A stretch of DNA of 64,000 bases, taken from positions 124,001 to 188,000 of the forward strand of contig WTXG01000042.1 in the NCBI GenBank assembly GCA_022496185.1, given 5' to 3'. This DNA is from Multifurca ochricompacta. Taxonomy: Eukaryota; Basidiomycota; Agaricomycetes; Russulales; Russulaceae. The notes below the pieces were generated by a model that saw only the letters and a list, made by a program, of their open reading frames with translations, did no database searches and had not been told where the DNA came from. Each line of letters starts with the position of its first letter. Position 1 is the stretch's first letter. Shown piece by piece: positions 34,316-46,518 of the stretch. The position numbers and the translations under genes are program-made.

Positions 34316-34658
34316 AAAGGACTCACATCATCTCCCTCCTCACTTCAGGCAAATCTGCCCATAAAGTGTCAACTATGACTGGCCATGGCACTATTATCAT
34401 CTCAAGATGGGTCATAAATACTGCCCTTACCATCCCAAGTCAAATGGAGGGAGACCAAGGAGGCTGACAGAGAGAAATGCTCAGCATGCTGTTTGCCTTA
34501 TCTCCTCTGGCAGGGCAGACACAGATGTGGAAGTGACTAGAGCACTTCAGAAGTTGTTAATGGGTTCCTCTATCAACATAATATGCCCATCCATCCTCCT
34601 ATCAAGTTTTCAAGCCATAACTGGCCCCTCCCATATCATACACCCCCATTCCATCATA

Positions 34659-36875
34659 CAGTGCCTCACAAAACTGAGTCAATGTTTTGCACTTTTGCAC
34701 TGTTTGTTGAATATCACATCAGCCAAAACAAATATAAACAAAGTCTTGGTAGACCATAAAAGGTACAAGATAAGGGTTATGTAATGCAACAATAATTATG
34801 TAATTCTGATCAAACCCTGTGGAGCTATGCCCATTTCAAATTGGGGACTCATTGACTCAGTTTTGTGAGTGGGTATCAGAAATATCAGAATCTGATGCTC
34901 CACCAAATGTACAGCAACCAATCCTTAATATATGGTTACCATAGTTGTCTTAATATTGATGGGACCTGGAATAGAGCTATTTAACCATGGTTTACATTCC
35001 CAGAATATTATAATTTCCCAATGCACCCCACCTCCTCTGCTCAGAAAGAAAACATGCTCTCTCTGGCCTCTGAAGGTCATTCCACTCACAATATTGCCTC
35101 CAGACTCAGCCTCAGCCAGTCCAGAGTCTCTAGGACACTCAGAACCCTCCTTCCCAACCATCAGTCACCTCATTTTAGTCATCCTTCCAAGCTCTCTGCT
35201 ACCTCTGAACATGCTATCATGATTAGTGTTCGCCACGGGTAACCCACGGGTAAAAACACATGGACCTGTACCCGTACCCGTATGTACCCGGACCCTTACA
35301 CCAAGGGTACGGGTTTGCCATACTACAGGTACGGGTACACCACGGGTCGTATACCTGCGGGTAAGGGTAGATATTTACATTTTAAGTCTGATGGCCTAGA
35401 ATAACATTGTACTACTTAAGCTATAATCCATTCATCATCTGGCCATTCTTCATTGTTTTTGGTATCAGGTTGAGATGCTGCATACTTTAGATCAGCAGTC
35501 TCTACATAACTGGCCTTCATCCAAGCTCCCAAACATAGAAGAGCCTGAGTTGTATGCAATGGACCACTGGGTCTGTATACAGTATCTACAATACATGTAC
35601 TGTATAGTTTTTCTGTGGCTGGTGCAATGCCACATGCATTGCCGCCCTCATTGCCGCCCTTCCAATTTCAGCTTACCCGCTCTGGCGGGTAAGGGTTGGG
35701 TGTCTGCGGGTAGGGGTCACATGAGGGGTATGAAGATGTGACCCCGACCCGTACCCGCATGTACCCTGACCACATACCCGGCGGGTTGCGCCTACCCGTA
35801 GCGAACACTAATCATGATACAAATCACCACAGGAAAGGTTGCCAATGCTGTCCAGGCCACAAAGCACATCAATTCCATCATCCCCAACCATGTCTCTTCA
35901 CAAACTGTGCACTGGGTTCTTAAACAACATTCATTCAAGGCTGTAACAAAGAAGAAAAGGCCACTACTCTCTGCAGTACATTGCAAGAAGCACTTAGCCT
36001 TTGCTTTGAAGTACCAAAACTGGACTATGGAGGACTGGAAGAGGGTGATTTGGTCAGATGAGACCAAAATCAACAGGTTTGGGTCAGATGCCAGTCCTCC
36101 ACAGTCCACTCTCTGTACTTCAAAGCAAAGGCTAAGTGCTTCTTGCAATGTACTGCAGAGAGTAGTGGCCTTTTCTTCTTTGTTACAGCCTTGAATGAAT
36201 GTTGTTTAAGAACCCAGTGCACAGTTTGTGAAGAGACATGGTTGGGGATGATGGAATTGATGTGCTTTGTGGCCTGGACAGCATTGGCAACCTTTCCTGT
36301 GGTGATTTGTATCATGATAGCATGTTCAGAGGTAGCAGAGAGCTTGGAAGGATGACTAAAATGAGGTGACTGATGGTTGGGAAGGAGGGTCCTGAGTGTC
36401 CTAGAGACTGTGGACTGGCTGAGGCTGAGTCTGGAGGCAATAGTGTGAGTGGAATGACCTTCAGAGGTCAGAGAGAGCATGTTTTCTTTCTGAGCAGAGG
36501 AGGTGGGGTGCATTGGGAAATTATAATATTCTGGGAATGTAAACCATGGTTAAATAGCTCTATTCCAGGTCCCATCAATATTAAGATAACTATGGTAACC
36601 ATATATTAAGGATTGGTTGCTGTGCATTTGGTGGAGCATCAGATTCTGATATTTCTGATACCCACTCACAAAACTGAGTCAATGAGTCCCCAATTTGAAA
36701 TGGGCATAGCTCCACAGGGTTTGATCAGAATTACATAATTATTGTTGCATTACATAACCCTTATCTTGTACCTTTTATGGTCTACCAAGACTTTGTTTAT
36801 ATTTGTTTTGGCTGATGTGATATTCAACAAACAGTGCAAAAGTGCAAAACATTGACTCAGTTTTGTGAGGCACTG
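34659..36875. mobile_element. Palindromic Tc1/mariner element (Tc1-2), two 5' halves
   Basis: Arms 34659-36038 (minus 595 bp of MITE plus duplication) and 36091-36875 are both 785 bp and near-identical in inverse; the loop is 52 bp. Ends are CAGTGCCTCACAAAACTG with TA on both sides. Both arms code, pointing inward, for the N-terminal HTH half of a Tc1 transposase (MHPTSSAQKENMLSL; GHSTHNIASRLSLSQSRVSRTL; VHWVLKQHSFKAV); the loop carries VIWSDETKINRFGSD with the first catalytic Asp. The C-terminal half is absent, so it makes no full transposase. Left neighbour is Tc1-H, right neighbour copia B. Confidence 0.88.
35224..35810. mobile_element. hAT-type MITE
   Basis: 587 bp with ends TAGTGTTCGCCACGGGTA / TAGTGTTCGCTACGGGTA (inverse), flanked by an 8-bp duplication ATCATGAT (35216-35223, 35811-35818). 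The opposite arm of Tc1-2 keeps the empty site. An 8-bp duplication and such ends fit the hAT superfamily. Internal GGGTACCCGTA-type repeats; no transposase. Confidence 0.82.
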
Positions 36876-37040
36876 TATTGTCTGAGGGTGTGTGGTGTCC
36901 ACATTATGTGTGGGTGTGGTAGGCTGTGGTGGTAATTGGGGAGGTGCAATGTCCTCCTGTTCCTCTTCCAGGTTTTCCTCATCTTGAGGACCCTCAGGAA
37001 CGTATGTAGCAGTTGCTGGTGGTGGCTGGACTGAGCCACC

Positions 37041-37541
37041 TGTGAAACAGGCATGTGCGCAGCATACTGACTGTAAAGTTAGCGGGTTAGGCTAGAGAAA
37101 GACAAGTTACTTCAGAGGTAGAAGAAACTCTATTATACTATACTACACACCTAGAGAAAGACAAGTTCTATATACAGAGTTAGTCTTAAAGTAGTGATGA
37201 TAGTAGAGAGGACGACTTACACTTCAGAGGTAGAAGAAACTCTGAAGTGTAAGAGACGAAACAGACACCCTTATATACTATCCAAGGGGTGGTCTGTGCA
37301 CTGGGAATAAGTCCTCAAGTGCCAGACAGAGTCCAAACAATAAACATGAGGGAGAAAGGCCATTGGCCACTACAGAAATCACATGTTACATAGTGCATCA
37401 GTCAGCTACTGCGGAATGTGAGAAAGAAAGTAATAAAGATATGGTAAAAGTCCGAAACTCCGGAATCTAATCTAATCTACAAAGTAGCTAATCTAATCAC
37501 CTGATGCCTGAAGCATCACCGAACATCTTCTGTGTTCAACA
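37041..37541 (-). repeat. Copia A 3' LTR
   Basis: TGTGAAACAGGC...TGTTCAACA as read on the plus strand. Partners are 43096-43596 and the LTR at 61172-61672. Contains the inverted pair ACTTCAGAG/CTCTGAAGT. Confidence 0.92.
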
Positions 37542-37812
37542 TCCCTCCATGCTGAAGGCATCTGGTCATGGATGGAAAATGAGTTGGATGAGCACACTGC
37601 CATCACAATTAAATGAGCATATTGCCAGCCAGAGATCCAACTTCTCTAACTCTTCTGAGTGCGAGAGAGGCATGGTGTTCAGAGGCATATCGCGGTGATT
37701 CGCTTATGCAAACTGAAACCATACACACCTCTTGCGTCACTCTCGAAGTTGAGAGTTTTTCTCATGGTGGGAAAGTGAGACTGGTATACAAAGTCTCCAG
37801 ATTCCAGCTCTC

Positions 37813-40800
37813 TCATTCCAGCATAAGTCCAAGTCCATTTACCATGGTTTCAAGCGATGCTCTTGGTAGAGGCTTAGTGAAGCCATCTGCCAGCATCTCA
37901 CCTGTGGGGGTACGCACTAGCTCTATTGTGCGTGATTCAATGTACCCCCTAATGGCATGGTACTTGATAGGTATATGCTTTGACCGCCTTCCTGTGACTG
38001 GGTTTAATGCCAAATCTACGGCTCCCTTGTTGTCACAGTGGAGTAATATAGGGGAGGATACCTCATACCCTAATTCCTCCATAAATGTCCTATACCACGC
38101 TGCCTGATTTGCAGCCTCAGAGAGGCTCATATATTCGGCCTCAGTGGTGGACTGTGCTACTGTTTTCTGCTTTCTGGAACACCATGAAATGGCAGCATTT
38201 GCCAAGAAAAACACATAGCCTGAGGTAGAGCGGCAGTCCTCTTGATCTCCCCATGAGGAATCTGCAAAGCCATGAAGGCCACTCTCCCCAGTCCCTCCAG
38301 AATACCGCAACTTGTAGTCTTTTGTACTATTAAGATACTTTAAGACATATTTTGCAAGTCGCATGTGATCTTGAGAGGGGTTGGAAGTGTATTGACTAAG
38401 GTGTGCAACAGCAAAACTGATATCTGGTCTGCTTCCAATCTGCACCCATAGCAGAGACCCCATCAGCTGTTGGTACTTCTTTATTTCAGAAGTAGATGCC
38501 TGGCCTTCAAATTTGACCAGATGAACATCAGCGCCAGAGGGAAGAGGAGTATATACTCGGTTGGAATCCCTCATCCCAAACTTCTCAATAATAGATAAAA
38601 CGTAGGCTGCTTGGTCAATCTCCAGTGTCTTGTTAGGACGATCCCTGGTGATGTTAACTCCAAGGTACGACTGGATTTCTCCCAAGTCAGTCATCTCATA
38701 TCGATTAGATAGAGCTGACTTCAGCCACGTTATCTTATCATTGGAAGACCCGAGTATAGTAATGTCATCTACATAGAGAATGACATAAAGTGAATCATCC
38801 TCCTCCTTTTGATGATACACGTATACTCCTGCATCAGAGTACATCCGAGTAAAGCCTAGTTCATTAAGAACTCCATGGAATTGAAGATTCCATGCTCGGG
38901 AGGCTTGTTTGAGGCCATATAATGCTTTTTGTAGCCTGCAAACTTTGGACTCTTGACCAGTAACGACGAAACCAACCGGTTGCTCCATATATATTTCTTC
39001 ATCCAGATCGCCATGTAGGAATGCTGATTTAACATCCATCTGGTGGATTTCCCAATCCTCTAGTGTAGCTAGTGCTAGTAATAGTCTTAATGACTCAAAT
39101 CTGGCGACTGGAGAAAAAGTTTCGTCGAAGTCCACCCCTTCTACTTGGGTGAAACCTTTTGCCACAAGCCTTGCACGAAACCGTCCATCTGGTTTCAACT
39201 TGAAAACCCATTTTGACTTGACAGCCTTTCTTCCCTTAGGAAGATCCTCAAGGCGCCACACATTAAGTTTATCTAAGGCATCTATTTCATATCTACATGC
39301 CTCAAGCCATTCATTGGCATTGTCAGACTCCATTGCCTCCTGAAAAGTCAGGGGGTCTCTATAAGAGACACCTGCGGCATTTAGCAATTCCATATGTCCA
39401 AGTCTGGAAGAACCCTGCATGAACTCAGCATTATCCTCATTATAAAATCGAGGATTCATGCGGCATGAACGTCTGGGATGGGCAGTATCAAGATCTAGAT
39501 CTTCCTGCACAGCCCTGTCACGTTGCTGAGAGCGTGGACTTTCCCTAGTAAATACTGGTTGGGAAATTTTGCCAACATTCTTTTTAGACTGTCTTTTGGC
39601 ATGGGTTCTCTGAGGGAGTTCAGAGGGTTCCATGATTTGGGATGGTGGTGTCTGATAGATGGTTTGATCGTGTGTGTCAAGCTCGTTTTCAGGTGTGGTA
39701 GGCTCAGGATTTATTTGAGGAGGTTCCACTACCTCCTGTTCCTCAACCTCGGCGTCCTTGTCTTCAGGAGCCTGAGGAACTGTGGCTATTACTGGTTGAG
39801 GCTGGACAGGCCTCTCAACTTCTAAGACAAAAGGTGTAACTTTTTCCTTTTGTTTTCCCTTGCTGTCCTTCGCAAGGTTGGATGGAAAGGACCCTTCATC
39901 AAATGTCACATCTCTTGACAATACGAAGGATCGGGTATGCATATCCCAAAGAAGATATCCTTTAGAGTGGGGTGCATACCCAACAAAGACTGTCTCCCTG
40001 GCTTTGTGATCCAGTTTATGTCTTTTGTCCTCTGGGACAGTGTAGTAGGCTAAGCAGCCAAATATTTTAAAGTAAGAAACATCTGGAATGTCCCCATCCA
40101 GAAGTTCTAGCGGTGTCCTCCACTTATTAGAGCGGATAGGCATTCTATTGTATATGTGACAGGCTGTTCGCACTGCACATTCCCAGAAACCAAGGGAAAG
40201 ACCAGCATGATGCAGCATACTGGTGGCCTTTTCCATGATGGTTCTGTTGAACCTTTCAGCCCTTCCGTTCTGTTGTGGGGAATATGGCATTGTCAATTTA
40301 TGCTCTATGCCAGCCTTCTCAAGTATTGACTTCAGCTCCCTATTGACAAATTCGCCACCTCAGTCTGTGTGTAAGGTCTTTATTTTCTTGTCTGTTTTAT
40401 TTTCCAAGAATGCCTTAATATTACTGAAGACCGATGTGAAATCACTTTTCGCTTTCATAGCAACAACTAGAGCTGTCCTGCTAAAGTCGTCTATGAAAGT
40501 GGCGAAGTATAGGTTCCCTTGAATTGAAGTGGATTGCAAAGGACCAACTAGGTCACTATGAATGACTTCCAAGGGTGCTGAAGCTCTCTTTTGAGAGGGA
40601 GGGAATGGAAGACGGTGTGATTTTCCCATTTCACAGCCATAACACAGCTTGTCTTCCACTTGGCTATTATCAATACTAAGGCCTTTTACAGCCTTAGGAG
40701 CATGTCTTTTGAGGGCCTCTTTTGACATATGACCCATGCGCAAATGCCAGGTATCAAGGCTACTTGATGCAGATTTGTGGGAAGCAGTATTTAAATTCTG

Positions 40801-42171
40801 CATAGTTTTCCCAAAGACCCAATAGAGTCCCATAGCCTTGACACCTTCTGCTATAATTGCATTATTGTACTTTATTTTGACCTCAGATGGAGAGAACTCC
40901 ACTGAACCGCCTTTGTCTGTGATGCAGCTTGTCGACAGTATTCTTTCACTGCCGGGCATATAGAAGACGTTATTTAACTCCAACTCGTAATTATTGCGGG
41001 TATGGAGGATAACTTTGCCTGTTCCTTCGACTTGGACTATGGATCCATCACCAATTGTCACCGAGTGCCCCTTGTGAGGGTAGTACTCAGAGAAATCTTC
41101 TAAGTATGGTGTAAAATGGGTGGTGGCTCCGCTGTCCATCATCCAAGGATTGCTGCCATCATCGACTTCTTGCGTATGTTCAGTCATCATATAAAGTGAA
41201 ATGTGAGGTGTCTCATGCACCTCCTGTATTCTGCCACTACCATTAACTATGGTAGCTACTTGTGTGGAGTTATTATGTACACTGGGGCCTTGCCCCTTCC
41301 TCTTGTTGCCCTTTTTGCCTGCATCAGCATTGGCTCTGTCCTGTTTCCTTTGCCGACATTCATTTGCCTTGTGGCCTGGCTTCTGGCAATAGAAGCAGGT
41401 GACATCATTGGACGATGATGCACCTGCAGGAGGTGGCGTGAAAGATACTTTTTTGTTTTTGTTTTTGTTGACATGGGCTGCCTTGTTAAGGGCAGCCCCA
41501 ACACCACTTCCTGCGGGGCCGGCAAGTTGGCTTTCCTCATTTAGGAACCTTTGCACAAGGTCCTGAGGGGAAAGGTGGTCAGGAGGACCTGACGCCAGGA
41601 TTGAGCCAGCAATGGCTGAGTAGGATGGAGGTAGGGATTGGAGCAATATAAAGCTCAACTGGAGGTCAGAGATCTCCATCCCATTTTCCTTTAGAGTACT
41701 CCTCACATCCAACACACACTGCAACTGGGGTCTGAATAGTTTTCCTTCTTCCAAGCGGAAGGAGGATACAGAACACCACAAGTTGTAGGTGGCCATGCTA
41801 CCTACTGAGCCATAGAGCGATTCCAAACACTCATACTTGGCATTGACAGAGGGGTAAGTTCTGTCAGAGGCAATTTGGGAGTATGTTTCTGGCGATGTGA
41901 CCATCACCAGAACTCCCATGAGGACTTCCTCAACTCTATTCCACTCCAAGTACATTGGCTCTGACCAAAGCGCAAAGCGCTTGGCATAGTCCTCATCCTT
42001 TTCTCCATCTTCTGGCTTGGGAGCATTCAGGAACTCAGGGGCATCGTGTGTGATGTGCCTCTTCATCCCATTGATCCTCAGCAGGGCTGTGAAGGACACC
42101 GACCACTGCTGCCAGTTGGAGCCATCAAGCTTGTCAAACTTGAAGGTAGGGGGGAAGATGATGGAAGACAT
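37813..42171 (-). pseudogene. Copia A Gag-Pol polyprotein, one stop
   Basis: ATG at 42171 (MSSIIFPPTFKF). In order: gag (LDGSNWQQWSVSF), zinc knuckle CFYCQKPGHKANEC, protease MMDSGATTHFTPYL, GAG-pre-integrase (WHLRMGHMSKEAL; CYGCEMGKSH), integrase DDE core (HSDLVGPL; FIDDFSR; YSPQQNGRAERFNRTIM), RT (WVFKLKPDGRFRARLVAKGF; MDVKSAFLHGDLDEEIYMEQ; active site ILYVDDITI), and RNase H (GFADSSWGD; STTEAEYMSLSEA; LLHCDNKGA). Stop at 37813. The only break is a TGA at 40360-40362 in the HTD-GGE motif of integrase, where arginine (CGA) is likely. Apart from it about 1,450 residues are open; one reversal or read-through would give a complete polyprotein. Confidence 0.92.
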
Positions 42172-43095
42172 TTGAGATGATTTTAAAAAAGTTGATCCTG
42201 GATCCAAGGAGCAGTTAGAACCAGTTGTCCAGGTCTCATTGAAGAGGGCCCATCCATTCTGTGGTGCTATGCTTCAGAACTTAAAAAAGTCCTGCCTCTG
42301 ATGTGCGACTTCTAAGTAGTATAGTAGGCTATCTAGCGCCATCTACAACAAGTCCTAAGCCCACATCAGGGGGACATTGTGTAAATAGATGGGGAGTCAT
42401 GTCATGGAGGAGCCAACCGCAAGTTCCACTAGAGACAAAGGGTATAGAGCCCTTCCTCTAGTGCTGGTGGTGGAGTCCATGATTAAGCCCTAGATGATTG
42501 GGGCCATGACTATAGTAGACTATTAGGTTTCCTCTGGTTGGGGCGAACCCCCAATGAAAGCAGCGGGTACTTCTGCCCAGAGACAAAACCCTCTAGCTAC
42601 TGTGTATATACTATAGTAGTTCAAGCCTACTTGTATCGAGCCCAAGCGTCATGGGAGTGACTACCCATGCCTTGTTCTAGACCCTAAACTCTACCAGCAG
42701 GTCGCTAAACCTGGCTTACGGATCGAGCCAAGCATTGACTGAACCTATAGCCCCAAGCCTTCTGGGCAAGTGGCCTACTAAGTCTATGGATGGGATGAAA
42801 ACCCAGCTATAACTATGAATACTATTTACTTAGAGCGCACACGAGGAACTCAAGGTGTTTCACCCGCTTAGGGTCCCTCATCACCTCTTGCAAGAATCCC
42901 CTGAGGGACTAGCCAGACAGATCAAGGTGGGCACATGAAGCGCACCACCTTGTGGACAGTTAAGGGCAAGGGAAAGAAATCGAAGCTCACTGTAAGACTG
43001 ATTGGGAAAGACGAAGTCTTGAAGCTGTGAGCTTTGAAGAAAGTGTTGGACTGATCAAAGTGAAGTCAGTTAATGTGTGCCCAGGGCCCATAACC
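42172..43095 (-). other. Copia A untranslated leader and primer site
   Basis: About 920 bp between 5' LTR and gag. GGTTATGGGCCC (complement of 43084-43095) follows the LTR directly, the same tRNA-iMet-type primer site as in copia-1. The leader has no long frame and is shared in part with copia B up to about 42706. Confidence 0.75.
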
Positions 43096-43596
43096 TGTGA
43101 AACAGGCATGTGCGCAGCATACTGACTGTAAAGTTAGCGGGTTAGGCTAGAGAAAGACAAGTTACTTCAGAGGTAGAAGAAACTCTATTATACTATACTA
43201 CACACCTAGAGAAAGACAAGTTCTATATACAGAGTTAGTCTTAAGGTAGTGATGATAGTAGAGAGGACGACTTACACTTCAGAGGTAGAAGAAACTCTGA
43301 AGTGTAAGAGATGAAACAGACACCCTTATATACTATCCAAGGGGTGGTCTGTGCACTGGGAATAAGTCCTCAAGTGCCGGACAGAGTCCAAACAATAAAC
43401 ATGAGGGAGAAAGGCCATTGGCCACTACAGAAATCACATGTTACATAGTGCATCAGTCAGCTACTGCGGAATGTGAGAAAGAAAGTAATAAAGATATGGT
43501 AAAAGTCCGAAACTCCGGAATCTAATCTAATCTACAAAGTAGCTAATCTAATCACCTGATGCCTGAAGCATCACCGAACATCTTCTGTGTTCAACA
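43096..43596 (-). repeat. Copia A 5' LTR
   Basis: Partner of 37041-37541. A TATATA run near 43326 lies on the transcribed side. Followed on the right by CCACC. Confidence 0.92.
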
Positions 43597-45037
43597 CCAC
43601 CAGGTAAAGTAAATGAGCTACCTTCTGTAGGTTGCTCTATTGTTTTATCTGCTCTGTTGTCCTTTACAGAGTGGGATGGGAAGGATCTCTCATCAAATGT
43701 AACATCTCGTGAGAAAACAAGAGACCGGATATGACTATCCCAAAGTGTATAGCCCTTAGAAGTGGGCTCATATCCAACAAAGATGGCTTCCCTGGCTTTG
43801 GGATCCAGTTTACGCTGCTTGCCCTCTGGAACATGATAATAGGCTTTGCAGCCAAAGACTTTAAAGTACGAGACATCTGGTTTGTTCCCAACCAGAAGCT
43901 CAAGTGGAGTCTTCCACTTATTAGAACAGATGGGAGTTCTATTATATATATGACATGCTGTCTCGACAGCACACTCCCAAAAACCAAGAGACAGGCCAGC
44001 ATTATGCAGCATGCTAGTGCCTTTTTCCATAATGGTTCTATTAAATCTCTCAGCCCTTCCATTCTGTTGTGGACTATATGGCATTGTAAGTTTATGCTCT
44101 ATGCCAAAATCTTCAAGCATTGCCTTCAGCGCCTTATTCACATACTTGCCACCATGATCTGTATGAAGACACTTGATTTTATGATTAAATTTGTTTTCAA
44201 GTAGTGTCTTCAGTTTATTAAAAACTGGTGTAAACAGATCTTTCGACTTCATTGGAATGATTAAAGCATATCTGCTAAAGTCATCCAAGAAGGTGGCAAA
44301 GTATAGATTCCCTTGTATTGAACTGCATTGCAAGGGACCTACAAGATCACTATGAAGGATCTCAAGGGGGGCTGATGCACGCTTTGAAGATGGGGGAAAT
44401 GGAAGGTGATGGGACTTGCCCATTTCACAGCCATAACACAGCTTGTCTTCCACTTGGCTATTATTAATTTTGAGGCCTTTTACCACCTCAGGAGCATATC
44501 TTTTGAGGGCTTCTTTAGACATATGGCCCATTCTTTGATGCCAGATTTCTAGTGAGGCAGATGCAGATGTATGGATACTTGTTAGGATGTGTTTGCCTAG
44601 TACCCAATACAGTTTGCCAAACTTCCATGCTTCTGCTATTATATTTTTGCCATATTTAATTGTTGCCTTCTTATTATCAAAGAACACAGTTGCCCCTTTT
44701 TCTACTAGGGCACTGGCAGAGAGTATTTTATGTCCTCCAGGCATGTGGAGCACATTGCTCAATTGCAAGTCAAAACCTTGATCAGTCCTGATGGTCACGG
44801 TTCCAACTCCACTTGTTTTGACTATGGAGTTGTCACCTAGCGATACTTCATGGGTGGTGTCGACTTTATATGTATCAAAGTCTTCAAGGTCGGGACTGAA
44901 ATGAGATGTTGCTCCACTATCAAGCATCCAATAATCTGAATTTATATCCAGATTATAGGTGTGCACATAAAGGCGAATGTGAGGTGCTTCTTGCACCTCC
45001 TCTATTTTGCCACTACCATTAACTATGGTGGCTATAG
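43597..45037 (-). pseudogene. Copia B protease and integrase part
   Basis: Continues the gag frame of 59767-60643 after gypsy G. Protease YWMLDSGATSHFSPDL, GAG-pre-integrase WHQRMGHMSKEAL, CYGCEMGKSHHLPF, integrase HSDLVGPLQC, FLDDFSRYAL, HTDHGGKYV (no stop here, unlike copia A), YSPQQNGRAERFNRTIM. It is open throughout. The last 165 bp of the element follow at 37040-36876, beyond copia A. Confidence 0.88.
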
Positions 45038-45623
45038 TGTTACATCCAGTGCGGGACGTTCCACACGACTTGTGTGACAGCGCGAGCTTCAGATTCAGGT
45101 AAGAGACCAATAAGGTCCCTTGGAGTTTTAGAGGTGACAAGTCAAAGTCAAAGAGGCTGTACTCTAAGACGATGTTGAATGGAGAAGTGCCAGAAGCACC
45201 GAGACAACTGAGCTCAAGGATCAAAGGGAAGTCCAGAAGACAAGCACCGATGTATTCAATAAGTTGAGTCTGAGTCTACAGTGTAGTCTACAGTGGGCTT
45301 ATATACATAATGAGGTGAGCGCCTATTGATAAGAAACACGGAGTCAAGTGGGCCCAAATATCTGGAAGTGGAGGGCGTAAAGCCTGGCCTCTACTGATAG
45401 GGAATTAAGTAATTGTCCGGCTGTACGATAAGAAGATAAGAAGATAAGTCCAAGCAAAGGAAAACGACAGGTCAATATGTACAAACAAAGAGGTCATGTG
45501 GAGGGACGTAGGGCATGTGACGGATCCCACAATGGAGATGTGATCTGATAATGAAGTGTGGGCAGCAGAGAGGGGTCATTGTTGGGCAGGAAGAAAAAGA
45601 TGGGAAGAGATGGGTTCATAACA
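45038..45623 (-). repeat. Gypsy G 3' LTR
   Basis: TGTTACATCCAG...TTCATAACA on the plus strand, next to a polypurine tract on the minus strand (AGAAGAGGGGGTGA). Partner of 59175-59761. Confidence 0.9.
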
Positions 45624-45958
45624 TCACCCCCTCTTCTGGTTCTAGCAGTCCCGGCTAGAAACGACTCATACCGTCATCATCCTGTACCAGCTCCAAGTAG
45701 TCGTCAGCTACATTACGATCGTCCATCTGGTAAGACTCTAGCTCCTGTGGACATGCATGGGTGCAAAGAAAACCGTATGGGCCGCGCTGACCACATGCGC
45801 GGCACAAATCGTGGATAGGGCAATCAAGTTCCTGATGCCCGGCATTGTGACGAAGACATTTGCCGCACCACCCCAATGGGTTGTTGATTGTTGGGGCCAC
45901 CCCTACACATCGGAAGATACAATGCCAACTCCAGTGGAGGTTGCTTTGACAGTGTTGA

Positions 45959-46483
45959 TGTCACAGTTAGGTGCGGGAACTGTGTCGAGGTCGAACAAGA
46001 GGAAGCAAATTCAGTCAAGTCTCAAGGTCACAAAGGGTCAAGTCTGGTTCAAGCCCACAACAAGGTCAAAGGGCACGCGCGCGAGGGTCGAAGTCGACGG
46101 CAGAGACACTCAGTCCTGCAACAAGTTCAAGAGGGTCGAAGGCTCTCCAAGTCGCGTCTTAGAGAGTTCAAGTGGGGTTCTTTCTGGGAGAGTTCGATGA
46201 AGTCACAAGCACCTTGGATTGGAACACAAGAGAACAGACTTAGGTCTGTCTCTCTACTTTACTGCACTTTAAATACAGGTGGGTTTAGCTATGTCATAGT
46301 AGGTAGAAGGTTCTAGTACTATGATGTATGATCTAGTGGTTGCACAGTAGAACTAGCTAGAACCAAGGAGAAAGTGGAGGGGTTGAGCCCTCAGTAAGCA
46401 ACAGTAAAGTAGTGTTTCAAATGAAAGTCTGTTTCTTTGTCAGTCAACCTCATGTCACCTTGGCCAGTGTAGAATCCGTCACA
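45959..46483 (-). repeat. Gypsy F 3' LTR
   Basis: TGTCACAGTTAGG...GAATCCGTCACA on the plus strand; polypurine tract CAAGGGGAGTGA on its inner side (minus strand). Confidence 0.92.
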
Positions 46484-46518
46484 TCACTCCCCTTGTATGG
46501 TTCAGCTTGTCCCCAAGC

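Larger units (their letters stand above)
26763..34658 (+). mobile_element. Tc1/mariner element H (Tc1-H), split by gypsy C
   Basis: Left piece 26763-27119 starts CAGTAGCCCACAAAACTG after a TA target in gypsy D gag. ATG at 27093 begins a transposase (MHALSAAKR) that continues after gypsy C at 34321 as THIISLLTSGKSAHKVS, with SNGGRPRRLTERN and AVCLISSGRADTDVEVT: the paired-type HTH part of Tc1 transposases. The second piece has a frame break near 34450 and ends at 34658, where palindromic Tc1-2 starts. The DDE half and right end are absent. Confidence 0.75.
37041..43596 (-). mobile_element. Ty1/copia element A, nearly intact
   Basis: 501-bp LTRs (37041-37541 and 43096-43596; I count three differences), CCACC duplication (37036-37040, 43597-43601), tRNA-iMet-type primer site, and one gag-pol frame broken by a single TGA. 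Inserted in copia B, a member of its own lineage. Youngest-looking copia of the window. Confidence 0.93.

Noticed and set aside
41203..41540. Frames over the copia A zinc-knuckle region on both strands
   Set aside because: Shadows of the long copia A gag-pol frame.
45659..45900. Separate zinc-finger gene beside gypsy F
   Set aside because: It lies directly against the gypsy F duplication and continues the frame of gypsy G ORF3, so it is the C-terminus of that ORF.
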